The position numbers and the translations under genes were made by a program. Below, piece by piece: positions 21,838-32,980 of a DNA stretch of 64,000 nucleotides; within the stretch, counting starts at the first letter, position 1; every line of letters starts with the position of its first letter. This DNA is from Lophium mytilinum. Its lineage: Eukaryota > Ascomycota > Dothideomycetes > Mytilinidiales > Mytilinidiaceae. The notes under the pieces were generated by a model. It searched no databases. It was not told the DNA's origin and worked only from the letters and a program-made list of their open reading frames with translations. The DNA is taken from contig MU004194.1 in assembly GCA_010093605.1 (NCBI GenBank), positions 74,908-138,907 on the forward strand. The letters run 5' to 3'.

Positions 21838-23085
21838 TTACTTCTGCTCCTTCCCATGCGGCTCGAGTTGGACGCCCGGCTTTTTGGGTATGACCAAGTC
21901 TCGGTCGCCCCTCTTCAAAGTCTCGAGAAGATTCCCTGGTTGGTTCTTACGAAACTTGGCAGCTTCTGCTGGTGTGATGTATTTACCCTCGGGAATACCC
22001 ACGGGGCAAGTCAGGGTATATGCAGGAGAAGCTTGGAAGGCATAATCTGGGCTCCCGTCTTCGGTTCGTCGGAGTGCACCCGTGCGCGGCTGTGGTGGCG
22101 GCGGCATGGTCGGTGACCAGACGGTTCCAACAGTCCCTTTTGCTTGGGCAGCAAAAAGGGATAACTCGTAGTCGAGACTGGGGTCCGGATTCTCTTCAAC
22201 AGTCTGCAGCTTGGGTGATGAAGCTTCCGGCTTGGGGTTTGACTCAGTCAGTAGCTTTGATTCCTCAACGCAGGCCTTGCAATCTTCGAAGTACTTATCG
22301 TAGACTGTTTTCTGTCCTTCAAATCTGAGGAGCAGGGTGTTGTAGTAGTCTGAGTCGAATGAAAAAGCATCTGCACAGGTATGTTCAGGTCCCAAGATAT
22401 CATATTCCTCGTCCAGGATTGGACCCTCGTAAAGAGAGTCTGCGGGATTGTCTAACGGGCCATCGATTTCCTCGCTGGTACCCTCGTCAAAATGGCCAAG
22501 GTTGTTGTCAGCGCCTTGGTCTTCTGCTGCTGCTGCAATCAACTTGCCCGCGGCATCCGCACAGATCTCACAGACGTAGAAGTCGTCAGTGTCTGTTTGC
22601 GGTGATCTGCCAGGACAATTGGCTGCGCAGCTGGATCCACACGGAATTGCATGGAAGGACTCATCATAATAAGGGTGGCCACAGTCTAAGGTGTGGAAGA
22701 ACTGAAGATTCGACGGCTCGTAATCTAAGGCCAAACCGTGTTCCGTAAGTCCAGAAGTGGCCTCAATATCTATCTTGGAGAGGTATTCTAGGTCCTCGGG
22801 AGCGACACCGAGAGCGAACTGGGAGGCGTAGTCTACGAGCTCATCTGAGGATCTGTCGAAGTTCGATGTATCATCATCCGTGGCCAAACCACCTTCCACA
22901 GTTTCCGAAGCAGCTTTGAGAGCCAAGTCCGTTAGGCTGTCCGCAATCTCATCCACAGGCCCACCTATGTTCATTCTGTCCACCTGGTCGGTGAAATCTT
23001 CCATGTTGGGAGAGAACTCGGAATGATCTTTGGAGTTGACTGATGGGCCAGAAGATGAGGAAGACGAGGTGCGATTTGGGTTCAT
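21838..23085 (-). CDS. Hypothetical protein with a CGH Cys-rich module (415 aa)
   Basis: A single exon encodes 415 aa. The N-terminal 125 residues are acidic and disordered. A compact Cys/His module follows at about 131-175: HTLDCGH, then PCGSSCAANCPG, then FYVCEICADA. This is a plausible zinc-binding arrangement (C-G-H, C-x3-C-x3-C, C-x2-C). The rest is acidic, with a second CKAC pair near 270 and a Pro-rich stretch. The neighbouring minus-strand gene (24021-24923) has three versions of the same module, so the two look like diverged relatives. I do not recognise the family; a RING-like or other zinc-ribbon role would be a guess. A TATA box lies 185 bp upstream. Confidence 0.7.
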   Translation of the reverse strand: MNPNRTSSSSSSGPSVNSKDHSEFSPNMEDFTDQVDRMNIGGPVDEIADSLTDLALKAASETVEGGLATDDDTSNFDRSSDELVDYASQFALGVAPEDLEYLSKIDIEATSGLTEHGLALDYEPSNLQFFHTLDCGHPYYDESFHAIPCGSSCAANCPGRSPQTDTDDFYVCEICADAAGKLIAAAAEDQGADNNLGHFDEGTSEEIDGPLDNPADSLYEGPILDEEYDILGPEHTCADAFSFDSDYYNTLLLRFEGQKTVYDKYFEDCKACVEESKLLTESNPKPEASSPKLQTVEENPDPSLDYELSLFAAQAKGTVGTVWSPTMPPPPQPRTGALRRTEDGSPDYAFQASPAYTLTCPVGIPEGKYITPAEAAKFRKNQPGNLLETLKRGDRDLVIPKKPGVQLEPHGKEQK

Positions 23086-24020
23086 TTTGTACAGATTCGG
23101 TGCTGAGAGGATGCGGGGTGGTGGCCGCTTCAGTTGTTGAGAAGTTGGTGAGGAGGAAGTGCTTTATGGGATTGGTGTTTGTTGTGGTGGTCGGAAAGCT
23201 GGTGTGTGGTGGTTGCTTTATGGGATCAGTGGTGTTGTGGTAAAAACGTAAGAGGAGAAAAATAGGTGGTTTATATAGTAGAGGTGTGCGTTGTCTACAT
23301 TCACTGTAACCCGTCCAGGGAGGAATCCGTGAGGTGGCCCTGCTCGTGCCAAAGTTACAGACCGCGCCTCCGCAGTGGTGAATTTCCTGGCCTTGAGTGT
23401 CCGGCTGCATGTTTCATTGCCTCTTTCGGTGATTTCTTGGGGTGCCTCCATGGGTTTCCAGAGCTTCGAACACGACGTCAAGGGGGGTACAGTGGAAAGC
23501 GGGCTTCCTTTTGACTGATCAGCTATCTGCTCGTCAGGCCACTCCTCACGGTAGTGTCCAATAAGCAAGAATAGAGTGCGAACAGTATGATATCCGTGTG
23601 CTCAAAGCTATGGTCCCGTGCCGTAGCGGAAATATAACGCAAAGGTTGATACACTGAATATTAGGTTGCTTCATAGCTGGATGGATGCTTACTAGTCGAG
23701 CTACCCCTTACAGTGGTATCCAGTTAGCAAGATTAAAGTCCGTACAAGCTTAAAGCCGTGTATTCTGTGTTATGATCCAGTGCTGCACATAAACAAGTTA
23801 GTACTTTTGAGTCAAATGAAGAAACGATGTAGAACTGAGAGTCGGGTCACGGAGGAAAGTAATAACACAATAAGGGAAAGTAGGATCTTGTATTTGATTC
23901 CTTGTGAAGGCTTTACTGATTGTAATGCCCGTACAGGAACAGCAACTAGGCGGTCAAGTAAGAGAATTGTCTTTACCACCTCGAAGACATAGCATCTATC
24001 GCCAAGCGAACATCTACGCA
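23086..24020. other. Intergenic region between the two Cys-module genes
   Basis: 935 bp. It carries the promoter of the 415-aa gene on its left and the 3' side of the 300-aa gene on its right. No further coding signal is seen; open frames across 23200-23570 on the minus strand are not supported. Confidence 0.4.
23270..23277 (-). promoter_or_regulatory. TATA box (TATATAAA) of the 415-aa gene
   Basis: TATATAAA on the minus strand lies 185 bp upstream of the start codon at 23085. Confidence 0.5.
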
Positions 24021-24923
24021 CTAGATGCCCATCGTTTCCACCCCCGCTAGCGCGCGTTCCATCTCGTACATGCACGTATTGCATTCGAATCTGCCGGCTG
24101 GTCGGGTGTTTGCAAGGGGGATGTTGCCACAGCGAGCACTGCAGTTCTCGCAACAATTTGTCAACACATGCGTAATTATCTGGTGCCCGCATTGGAGAAG
24201 ATGGCTCTCAGACACCGCGTAGGAAGCCCGTGACTGACCTCCGACAGAAATTGCTCCGAAATTTTGTGCCATCTCTTCCATTGTGATATCTTGGGGGGAG
24301 AAGTACACACAGTTGCGTGGCGTACGGTAGCCATGAACGGGGTCGATCGGAGTACCAGTAGCAAGGCATGCTGAGCACTCGAACACTCCGTCACAATCTG
24401 TGTTCGGGCCCGCACAGTTGCAAGCACAGCTAGCAGGATCGCCAGGTGGGACCTTCACTGTGTGTCCACACTCAAGGATGTGGTAAGGGGAAGGCACGCC
24501 ATGGTGGATGTGTAGGCAGGGAAGGATGCGTCCAGCAAGCAAGGTCGTCCGGGTGTTTGACATCGGTGATTCTTGGAGCTTCAAGATCGTCGCCTCTTCG
24601 TACTTGAAGCAATGTCGCATGACAAGCTTTTGCATCCGCAAACTGACGTTGCGCAGAACGTAAGCGTGCGTAGATCCTCCTCCTTCTTCCACACATTTTT
24701 TGCACAGGAATTCTTCGTCCGCGAGCTTCGTAGAAATTTGATCACGCTCAGAGGTCGGCTGAGGTGCCATTGCGGGCATAAGGCAGTTGCTGGCGCATGG
24801 CTCGACCGTCGGTGTGGCGACGATGTGTTTGCAAAATAGCTGGTGGAAGTGGGTGTTGTCGCAGCATTCGACTGGGCTTCGTAGGCGATACGTGGCCCAG
24901 AAAGACGTCGGCGTGTTTTCCAT
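24021..24923 (-). CDS. Hypothetical protein with three CGH-type Cys modules (300 aa)
   Basis: A single exon encodes 300 aa. Three diverged copies of one Cys/His module make up most of it. Module 1 (about 27-77) has HQLFCKH, EPCASNC and FLCKKC. Module 2 (about 148-186) has HILECGH, CACNC and FECSAC. Module 3 (about 241-284) has HLLQCGH, NCCENCSARC and FECNTC. The shared pattern is H-x-L-x-C-[GK]-H, a central Cys cluster, then F-x-C-x2-C. Zinc binding is inferred from the spacing. The same module occurs once in the neighbour at 21838-23085. No signal peptide or membrane segment is seen, so a cytosolic or nuclear protein is likely. The family is unknown to me. Confidence 0.7.
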   Translation of the reverse strand: MENTPTSFWATYRLRSPVECCDNTHFHQLFCKHIVATPTVEPCASNCLMPAMAPQPTSERDQISTKLADEEFLCKKCVEEGGGSTHAYVLRNVSLRMQKLVMRHCFKYEEATILKLQESPMSNTRTTLLAGRILPCLHIHHGVPSPYHILECGHTVKVPPGDPASCACNCAGPNTDCDGVFECSACLATGTPIDPVHGYRTPRNCVYFSPQDITMEEMAQNFGAISVGGQSRASYAVSESHLLQCGHQIITHVLTNCCENCSARCGNIPLANTRPAGRFECNTCMYEMERALAGVETMGI

Positions 24924-26411
24924 TGTGTAGGGCTATGAGAAGGGGTGGTGGTATGAAGGCGAGAGAAGATGAAACAAAGTGAAAACCAGAAGGACTGCCA
25001 CGAGTAGGTCGTCTATAAGTACGAAGAAGTGACAGACCGTTCCTGCCTGGAAGCGACAAATTGTACGCCAATGCTGGTGGAAGTTTCTAGTGAAGTTCTG
25101 GGGTGAAGGCGAAGAAGTGATTGACGGCTAGAACCTAAAATTCTGCGCAGTGAGCGTGAAATTCTACCCAGTGAAGGTAAACCCTTTCATAACGAAAGGC
25201 AGACCTGCTACTGAGGCTTGTTCAAAGCATCTGCTTTGAAGAGCTGAAATATGTGATTGAAAGCGATGGGTAATGTAATACGACATCTTTTACAAGGTCT
25301 TCAATGAGTGCTGCCTAAGGCAGTGCCTCGGTGACTTCAATGATTGATCGGTTATTTGGAAGCTGGCCTACTCTTAGAAGCGGTGATTGAATGCTACTAT
25401 AGCAAGGGTGTAGTTGTTTAATCTAGTTAAAACCAACTTAAATTCTGGCTCCAGGCTGGCACCGTCTGTGGCGCTACAACGATCTCGTGAGAACTAGAAT
25501 AAGATGTAACAAACATCACGGCGTAATTCAAGATCGGAGAGAGATCAGTGTGCGATATGCCCATAAAGAAGGTAGTTTTCCAACCTAGATAGATCGGAAT
25601 GTGATTGTGCCTCCTTGACGGCGCCGTTTGAGGTACTCCGACTATCTAGAAAAGTCGTAAGGAGACTTTAGAGATCTAGGCGTGTAATTCAACCTTATGA
25701 AAGCATAGTACTCGCAGAAGGCGGACAACGTCCATGATGTCCGATCCTCCGTAGACGATCTCCAGGGAAGCACATGTTGATGATGACTGCGCGTCTAGAC
25801 CGCGAGGATGTCCAATCTAAGATGATCAAGCTTCGGAGCGTCGTAGAGGCCGAAGCTCGAGATGTTGGAGGTCAGGCTTCATGGTGTTGCTGTCGTCGGA
25901 CATGCCACATGGAAATATTCGTATCTCTTCCCCCGAGGGACCCAATACGAAGGACGCCATCGGCATACCACCGTGGGGTAGCCAGACGTCACGGCTGTAT
26001 CCTGGCTACGATCTCCCCGATGAGCAATCCTCCCGTCCCAAGTGCGGTGTGGAAAAGCCTCGTAACGCCGTCGGGCGTCGTTTCTTTCGACGTCCGCGAT
26101 GCCGACTGGCCCATGGAGCAGACGAAGCTGTATGTTTGGCCCCTGTTTCCGCGAGAGTTGGTGCAAGTGGATGTACATCATTACATCCAGAAGCCATGGG
26201 TTGGATAAGCCGTCGACCCCTCGTGGGAAGCCTAACACCTAGACCTGCGGAATATAGCAAGACGCCGACGCCTCTATATAAATACCCAAATCCTCAAGAG
26301 CTTACTTTCTATCACCAAACCTACCTCACAAACTCCAATTGACCAAACCAACTCAACTCAAAGCAAGACATCTCGGTCAACTACTCAACTTCCCTTCCCC
26401 TCACAACCAAA
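24924..26411. other. Gap upstream of the cupin gene
   Basis: About 1.5 kb holding the promoter of the 300-aa gene on the left and of the cupin gene on the right. An open frame of 144 codons at 25774-26208 shows no domain. The last 100 bp is a CA/CT-rich leader typical of fungal 5' UTRs. Confidence 0.4.
26275..26283 (+). promoter_or_regulatory. TATA box (TATATAAAT) of the cupin gene
   Basis: TATATAAAT lies about 130 bp before the ATG at 26412, followed by a CA-rich leader with no ATG close to the start. Confidence 0.55.
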
Positions 26412-26969
26412 ATGGCAAACACCACAGACGAGCAAGCCGCCATGCAAGCAATGGAGATGCCCCGCGTCCCCGTCAACCTCGTCACCGCAACCCAAGGCGA
26501 GATCCTCAAGCTCGGCCACATAACCTGCCGCATCCAAGAAGACGGTTCCCGCACAGGTACCACCCCCATCCTCCCTCCTCCCCTCCCACCACTAACACTC
26601 CCAGACAACCGCATCGGCTCCGCAACCTTCACCCTGCCCCCCCGCACCGCCGGCCCGCCCGCCCACTGGCACGAAATGCACGACGAGACCTTCCTCGTCA
26701 CCAAAGGCGTCGTGCGCTTCCACGCCCCAGACGGCGCGGTCATCGACGCGGGCGTCGGCGACTACGTGACCGTGCCCATCCGCGCGCCGCACACCTTCTC
26801 GAACCCGTTTGACGAGGAGGCCGAGTTCTTCAATACTTATACGCCCGCGTTTTATATTAACTATTTTAAGATGCTGGCGAAGATGCAGGAGGGCGAGCAG
26901 AAGATGAGTGCGGAGAAGAATTTGCAGGCTATGGCGCATTTTGCGACGATGCCGGCGAAGGGGATGTAG
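26412..26969 (+). CDS. Cupin-domain protein (quercetin dioxygenase-like)
   Basis: Two exons (26412-26556, 26605-26969) encode 169 aa. The cupin barrel spans about 50-120. Motif 1 is GPPAHWHEMHDETFLVTKG, with metal ligands His69, His71 and Glu76; motif 2 is GDYVTVPIRAPHTFSNP, with His111. This is a single-domain cupin of the kind often annotated as a quercetin 2,3-dioxygenase or isomerase-like protein; the substrate is unknown. The C-terminal helical tail (NYFKMLAKMQEGEQKM) is common in fungal members. The 48-nt intron is pyrimidine-rich, stop-free and a multiple of three, so it can be misread as a Pro-rich insert; removing it restores a continuous strand before motif 1. No signal peptide is present. 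Confidence 0.88.
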   Translation: MANTTDEQAAMQAMEMPRVPVNLVTATQGEILKLGHITCRIQEDGSRTGTTPILPPPLPPLTLPDNRIGSATFTLPPRTAGPPAHWHEMHDETFLVTKGVVRFHAPDGAVIDAGVGDYVTVPIRAPHTFSNPFDEEAEFFNTYTPAFYINYFKMLAKMQEGEQKMSAEKNLQAMAHFATMPAKGM

Positions 26970-27548
26970 GAGGTGAGAGGGAATACTGAGGGGAGGGGTG
27001 TGGGGAGGGTTTGAGGAGGGGGCGGATCGAGAGGTTCTTGCTGAGGTTTTATGGAATGGCTGTGTTGTGTACCGGTAGGAGCATGGACAGCTTCAGGGTT
27101 AGTAACGTGGAATTTCTTATGAAGCGTGTAGTTATGGGCGAACGTGAGACATGAAACTCCTCTCTTAAAAGCTATCATTAGTGCATTTGTTTATTTGTTT
27201 ATCCGCTTCAAATTCTGTCCGAATACATGTAACCTGTGGCTGTGATCATACGACCGGAATCTTTACGTCTTCCAGATCCCCAGGCATGTCAGGGGGAATA
27301 CTCATTGTTGAACATCCGGCGAATCTGTCACCCAATGGAAGTCACATGATATCGTGGACCCTGAAATGCTCAAGATTGATGAAATATATCCTCATACATA
27401 TTAATATGCCACTAGCTAGGGAGCGACGTCCCAATCATTCAACTCCATAATCATAGACAGGTATCATATCCAAAAAGCCCAACCAACCATCGCGTATCCA
27501 AAACCAACCCTAAACTCCATATCCCGCCTTTCTTCCCTCCTCACTGCA
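26970..27548. other. Convergent 3' region between cupin and PPxY genes
   Basis: About 580 bp between two convergent genes, expected to hold both 3' UTRs. No other signal was seen. Confidence 0.45.
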
Positions 27549-28254
27549 TTACAGATACCCATTCCACGCCACAACCGCCACCACAAATGCCACACATATC
27601 ACAACCCCGACCACAATCACCCGAGCAACCCACTCCTCAACCGTCATGCTCAAGCTCCCAACCTCCTCCCCATACACCATCATCGCTGTCTCTTCGTCCG
27701 GCTGCTGGTGCTGCGCCGCATAGTACGCGGGCGGAATCCGCGAGATGAGTGTATTGGGATACGACGCAGCCACCGACGCGTGGTAGCTAGGCGGGGCGTC
27801 GTCGGATGAAGGGTGCGGGTTGCTATAGTCAAGAGAGGGGGTGTCCTGGTATGGGGGGAGAGGGAGCCGAGCAGGCGGGTCATCGTGGTACTTTGGGGGC
27901 GGGAGATGCGTGGCTTGGTGGATGTTCAAAGTGGTGGGATCGTCTGTGTATGGTTCGTGTTCATGGCGGTGTTGGTGGTACTCGTGTTGGGAGTCTGTGA
28001 ACGGCTCGTACTCTGGGGGAGTGGACTATTGGGGGGTGTTAGTGGGAGTTTGTGGCTCGATGGAAAGTTGGGAGGGTATTTTAGTATGCAGGGAAAGTTT
28101 GAGGAACTAAGGCAACGTGAACGGAACGTGTTTGCCACGAGGTGGGAGTTCGAGAAGGCGGGACAGAGTCGGGAGGATTGACGCATGAGAGGGTGTGGCT
28201 GGAACTGAGGCGCGGGAATGGGAGGATAATTACCGGACTCGACAGGGAACTCAT
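27549..28254 (-). CDS. Tail-anchored protein with four PPxY motifs
   Basis: Two exons (28234-28254, 27549-28025) encode 165 aa; the first exon codes only MSSLSSP. The intron (28026-28233, 208 nt) is long for this window but has GTAATT and an AATAG acceptor after CACTAAC. The cytosolic part is Pro/His/Tyr-rich and has four PPxY motifs: PPEY (10-13), PPKY (50-53), PPSY (85-88) and PPAY (105-108). One hydrophobic helix (about 142-161) sits three residues before the end, so the protein is tail-anchored with an N-terminal cytosolic domain. PPxY motifs bind WW domains, chiefly of Nedd4/Rsp5 ubiquitin ligases. A membrane adaptor for Rsp5 is therefore likely but inferred. Confidence 0.7.
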
Positions 28255-29135
28255 GGCGCCGCGTGATGACCTCCTTTTCTTCTTCTCAGGGCGCAACGTG
28301 CCGTTGTTGCGAATTCAGAGCTCACGGCGGGTATGGGAAGAGGAGCTCAGGAGAAGAAGCCCAGACAGCGAGACGGGAGTCGCAGCATGACAGCTCCACG
28401 CAGGAGCTCTCCATTATCATGATTGCGACCTGTGCCTTATCTGCCGGATAGATTTGATGGAGGCTGGGGGCGATAGAGCTCCTCCGGAAAGGAACGATTC
28501 GCTACGATAGTGGCTGGAAGGAGGTGGCACAGCGGTGGCTGGGAGCTCGGTAAGGTTGGGGCCGGGCTCCACCCCCATGCTATCTCCGCCTCTTCTCTCT
28601 TCTCCAGATTGAGCATCAGATTCCTTAAATAAACACTGGCTTTCCGACGTCTGTGGGAGATCAGTCAGTGCAAAGCCGCCGTGCCGCTCCCGCACTCCCT
28701 CCCGCCAACCGACAACCACGAGGTGCCACCAGAGCTGCAGCATGGCCCCCATGCATGGATAACGGGTCCCATGAAACATCAGGGCTCCATTCCGCCCTCA
28801 ACGGACATTTGTGAACCTTGATCCCGCAGCAGCGCCGTCGACTGGCTGCGGGAGGCGCCAACAACGCACTGTACCACCGTCCACGACCCACAGGGAATGA
28901 CGATCAACTCGCATAGGCAGTATGACTAGCGATAAGGTTTTTGTCGGACACTGGAGAAGATGACTGCCTTGAAGCACTCTCTATGCCCAGCAGAGTTAAT
29001 CTCGCCCGTTGGGCAATGAATTCAAGTTCAACATAGAGCGCCCAGAGTCTCATAAAATACCCAGATGTATAATTCTACGCCGTTCCAATCGTCAATGTTG
29101 CAACCAAACCGGCAGCTCCTTGCAACCCGAAAGGC
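28255..29135. other. Gap between PPxY gene and 7-TM gene
   Basis: About 880 bp, with the promoter of the PPxY gene on the left and the 3' side of the 7-TM gene on the right. No supported gene. Confidence 0.4.
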
Positions 29136-30478
29136 TCATTGCCGTATCCTGTCCTCGGATGTGACATGGACGTCCACGACTTTCGTGATCTGGCCTGCAG
29201 GGTGCTCCAACGACCAGGGATCCCGTCCGGCACCATCCTCACCGTCTGAGCGGGAAGACACAGTCGGGACCATTTCGAAGTTATCGTTCGATGCAGCGGC
29301 TGAGCTTGTATCACGTTGCCCCGCAGCAGGCACCTGCGTCGACATGATCTGGCTCTCTTCGTCAAATGGCTCAGTCCCGGAACGGGTTGTGCGGCTCGAT
29401 TTGAAATATTTCCGCTGATTGCTGGATCTTGACTGCGAGGACCTGTGGATAGAGAGTCGGACGGCCTGCGCGGCTTGACGCATTAAAGGCCTCAATGTGG
29501 CGAGCGATCCCGCTGCGATTCCTGCTCCCGCTTCGACTGTTGCGTAGATGGCAACGTATGATGCGTTTGCTGTGTTTGTTAGTACATATCAATATCCAGA
29601 TCTGATCAGGTAGTGTTGTATTACCAAAGAAGTCCGGGCCGAATATGATTCCCTTCATGTAGATTATCCGAAGTATGCTTCCCACGCTCCCACTGCGCTT
29701 TCTGTTAGCTTCATTGTCCAACCATTGTCCCAACGGTGAGGACAAACTTACACAGCGCCCAAAGCCATGATTATCCCGACGGAGAACTTCGTCTTGCGGT
29801 CCATATTTGCGGTACTGAGCATGACTAGCGGAATTAAGACGAAGGTCCAGTCGGCGACAGTATTTATGCTCGAATAGAGGTATCCAGCTGTGAGAAGGAA
29901 AGCATCGGGAAGGCATGTGTCAGTAATGACATGGATGAACAAGTCTTTAGGATCTTTGCACTGAAAGATAACCACAAAGACGTATAGGCATCCGTACACG
30001 GATGAAATGGCCAGTATGACATAGAATGTCCGCCGTTGCCAGATTTTCGTGAGGATTCGAAGGAAGAAGAGTCCCAGTGCGATCTTCAGTGCTGTGGTCG
30101 CTAAGACGTAAAAGCTTTCGGCGAGTAGAACATACTGCGAGCATGTTAGCAATAGGATGGGCTAAGTTTAGTGGCAGCACTTACATTTATTGTTTTGACA
30201 ACCTTGGAGGATACTGGGAGATGATCAAATCCTCCATTGTAGATAATAAGTAGAATGAATGTAGAATAGCATGTGAATAAGACCTTTCAGAGTCAGTCAA
30301 TTTCTATTAGCGGTATATAGACAGCAAAACGAACCAGAGATAGTAGCATGAAGCCATCATCCCAACCAAGAGATTTTGTCATCCGCCCTCTGACCCAAAA
30401 GCGAAGTGAAACGGTGAGCCATGCTAGAATAAGAAGAACTATAGTGAGAATCGTTTCAACACGACCCAGGAGCGACAT
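29136..30478 (-). CDS. Seven-TM fungal membrane protein (rhodopsin/SAT4-like domain)
   Basis: Five exons (30335-30478, 30185-30283, 29752-30134, 29625-29692, 29136-29569) encode 375 aa. Introns are 50-59 nt; the first donor (GTTCGT) is weak. The N-terminal ~270 residues contain seven hydrophobic helices. Family hallmarks are LRFWVRGRMTKSLGWDDGFM after TM1, TTALKIALGLFFLRIL, a lumenal Cys loop (FQCKDP and DTCLP), AGYLYSSINTVADWTFVLIP, and ALGAVGSVGSILR. The last ~105 residues are a Ser/Arg-rich cytoplasmic tail. This large fungal family (PTH11-related in part) is mostly uncharacterised; some members sense hosts or surfaces. The start at 30478 is chosen because RVETILTIVLL should directly follow a short N-terminus; an upstream in-frame ATG at 30589 would add 37 residues. 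Confidence 0.8.
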
Positions 30479-32980
30479 TGTACGGCATAGAGATAGCAAG
30501 ATAGTAACGACAAGGCCAGGGACGGCTCTGTGGGCTCGTGGACGCGCACGGTATGTATATGGGGGAGTAGGCCGTCCCGTCATCCGCATACGCAGTGGCT
30601 GCGACCATCCGCCGTGGCTCGCCTAGTATGCTCTCCAGGGCTAAGGGTGCATGAAGAGTAACGCAAGTTGGACTTTCTAACGAAGCCCGAAAAGGGACAC
30701 ATCAGCGTCCTTTGGCTTGTGGATGGTCAGATTCACGCGAGCATATCAGCGGGAGGGAGCCCAGCCGGGCGATCTTGGAGGGGCGATCCGATGCGGAAGA
30801 AAGGCACATGGGAGACGATTTCCATGTCTCACTTCCAGAAATTAGTGAATTGCCAGGGGTGCTGACGTCCAAAATCAGCCCCTGTGCGGTCATGGTTGGT
30901 CGCTGCCCCAACTCACACAATAATGATCGTCCTGGCTAAGAGCGAGCTGTCTGGCCAATCATATAGCAGCAAGCGTCACTTGAAAACTCCGCAAGGCCGA
31001 GTAGTAGCCGCTGCAGGTACTCGGATGGAGGCTGCGCGGACAAGCTTCGGTCCCAAACTCTGTTCCTGCCGGTAGTTGTGAGACATTGGCATAGCAACAT
31101 AAAAAGACCTCAGGAGTAGAAAGGAGACGTTACATTCTGAAGTAGGTAGGAAAGAAGCGTCTCGGGATGGTGATGGACTGGCACAAACCGAAAGGTTGCA
31201 TATTTGCATCGTTGACCTTGTCAGTGGAGGGAAACAAAAATAACGGTCCACTCAGAGAGCTCTTGGGACCCGTTGTATGCGGTGACGCCTGACGCCTGAT
31301 CTTAGGGCCTCCTACCAGAACCAGCAATGCAGTGGAGGTATCACACTCTTGTCACGCGTTGGATGTGAACTGGATGTTTCTCTTGCAGCTCCCCAGGGGA
31401 TTCGGGGAGGGTCAACCCAGCACAATGTAGATATGCCTAACACCGTTGAATTTGCGAGACTGTCTCACGCCAGTCATCATGCACAAGCGTTGTATAACTC
31501 CGGTAAACTGCCTCAATAATGCCTGCGAAGACGAAAGAAAGACAGCTAATTCGTCGACTTTGCTTTTGTTTCCAATATTGGTGAGGTAGACGAGCTATTG
31601 GCTGTGATTGGCTACGCTCGCTAGTGGGGCCACGGACCGATTCCTTCCGACACAGAAGAAAACCTCAAAGTTTCTTCTGCCATCTCTTCCTCCAACATCG
31701 TCAGTTCGTCCAATTATTCATCACCCTCCCATCACATCAGCGCATGCATGCCTCTTGCAGGCTGATGCCAGCACGTATTTCAATGCGCCACAGCTTCGTA
31801 GTCAACGCCTCAATGTGAACTTCTGGCACTTAAGTCTTCGGGCTGCGCTCTGTTCACTAGCTTGCTGCACTCTGGCGATCTGCATGGAATTCGAGACCTC
31901 GCTTTGAGCCTACTCACAGGCAATAATTCGCGTGCTCGGCCAGGCGTCTCCTGGCTTGTTGCTCGCGATTTTTCGAGCGAACTCACTCTTCGTCCAGTCC
32001 GTAATGTCTCGTGGAGAGGCTAATTAACCTACTACCGTCTTTCAGACCATGGTCACTCGCACATGATCCCAATCTGAGGAACACGGAAATCTGAACTCTT
32101 TTGGTCTTGACGGTGCCTGCACAGCGAAGGACTACAAAGGTACGCTCTATCCATTTCTTCCCCTTAAATACATTGTGATGAATACAAGCGAATACACAGA
32201 CCTGTTCCGAAAACACTATGTGGAGTATTCTTGGAGACCTTCTGAACCGATATCTTTTGTTTCACTTTTGCCAAATTTTTCCGTTGGAACCACAGCTGAC
32301 CGATTGTTCAAGCAGTACTCGTAACCACACCTTCCGCTTCCCATCTAACAGCTTTGCTGGTGTGCCGCGCAAGTTCGAGTCGCTTCTCGACATAGTAATA
32401 CGTGCTCATCATACTATACTTGACATCATCGATATTATAACACGGCATTGAGTTGTATGGGCTTATTCCCAAAAATGAGAAGATGCTGTTCACGAATACG
32501 AGACATAGATACTTGCCATGCTTGAAGCATCAGCCAAAGTCTGTGTATGTATGGTAGCTAACACGCTATCACTAATGACGCTGCGTTGCCTCTCATGGGG
32601 TTCTCTTCGAGTACGTTCGAACATAAACCAACATGCTTGCTTTGTTCCCATTGTCCTCGAGTTTTGTGAAGGCATTCGCCTCCTTGCTTTCGAAATGTCT
32701 TTGTTCGAGGCTACGGAGGATACGCTTCTTTGTTAACAAAATGACAATGATATTATTGGAACAACAATCTCTTTTTCTCTAAACAAAGCTGCTGTCTTTG
32801 ACGGCTAAAATATCATGGCTGTATAGCTTTAGAAGTGACCGTCCCCCGTCAGGTCCTCTCTCCTACAATCCCCTCGAGACTGAACTGGACAGCGATCTTA
32901 AATCCCAACGCAGGTGCAAAAAACAAAGTTCCGAGTTAATCATCGATATCAGCCGCGCAACGCCTTTGCAAGCTACAATC
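30479..32980. other. 2.5-kb gap between divergent genes
   Basis: There is no supported gene. It separates the 7-TM gene (minus) from the nuclear-type protein (plus). Around 31660-31740 the plus strand is CT-rich, so transcription of the downstream gene may begin far upstream with a long or spliced leader. The reading frame of the downstream gene also extends back to an ATG at 32798. Confidence 0.4.

Noticed and set aside
25774-26208. 144-codon plus-strand frame before the cupin gene
   Set aside because: No domain, and it overlaps the expected promoter of the cupin gene.
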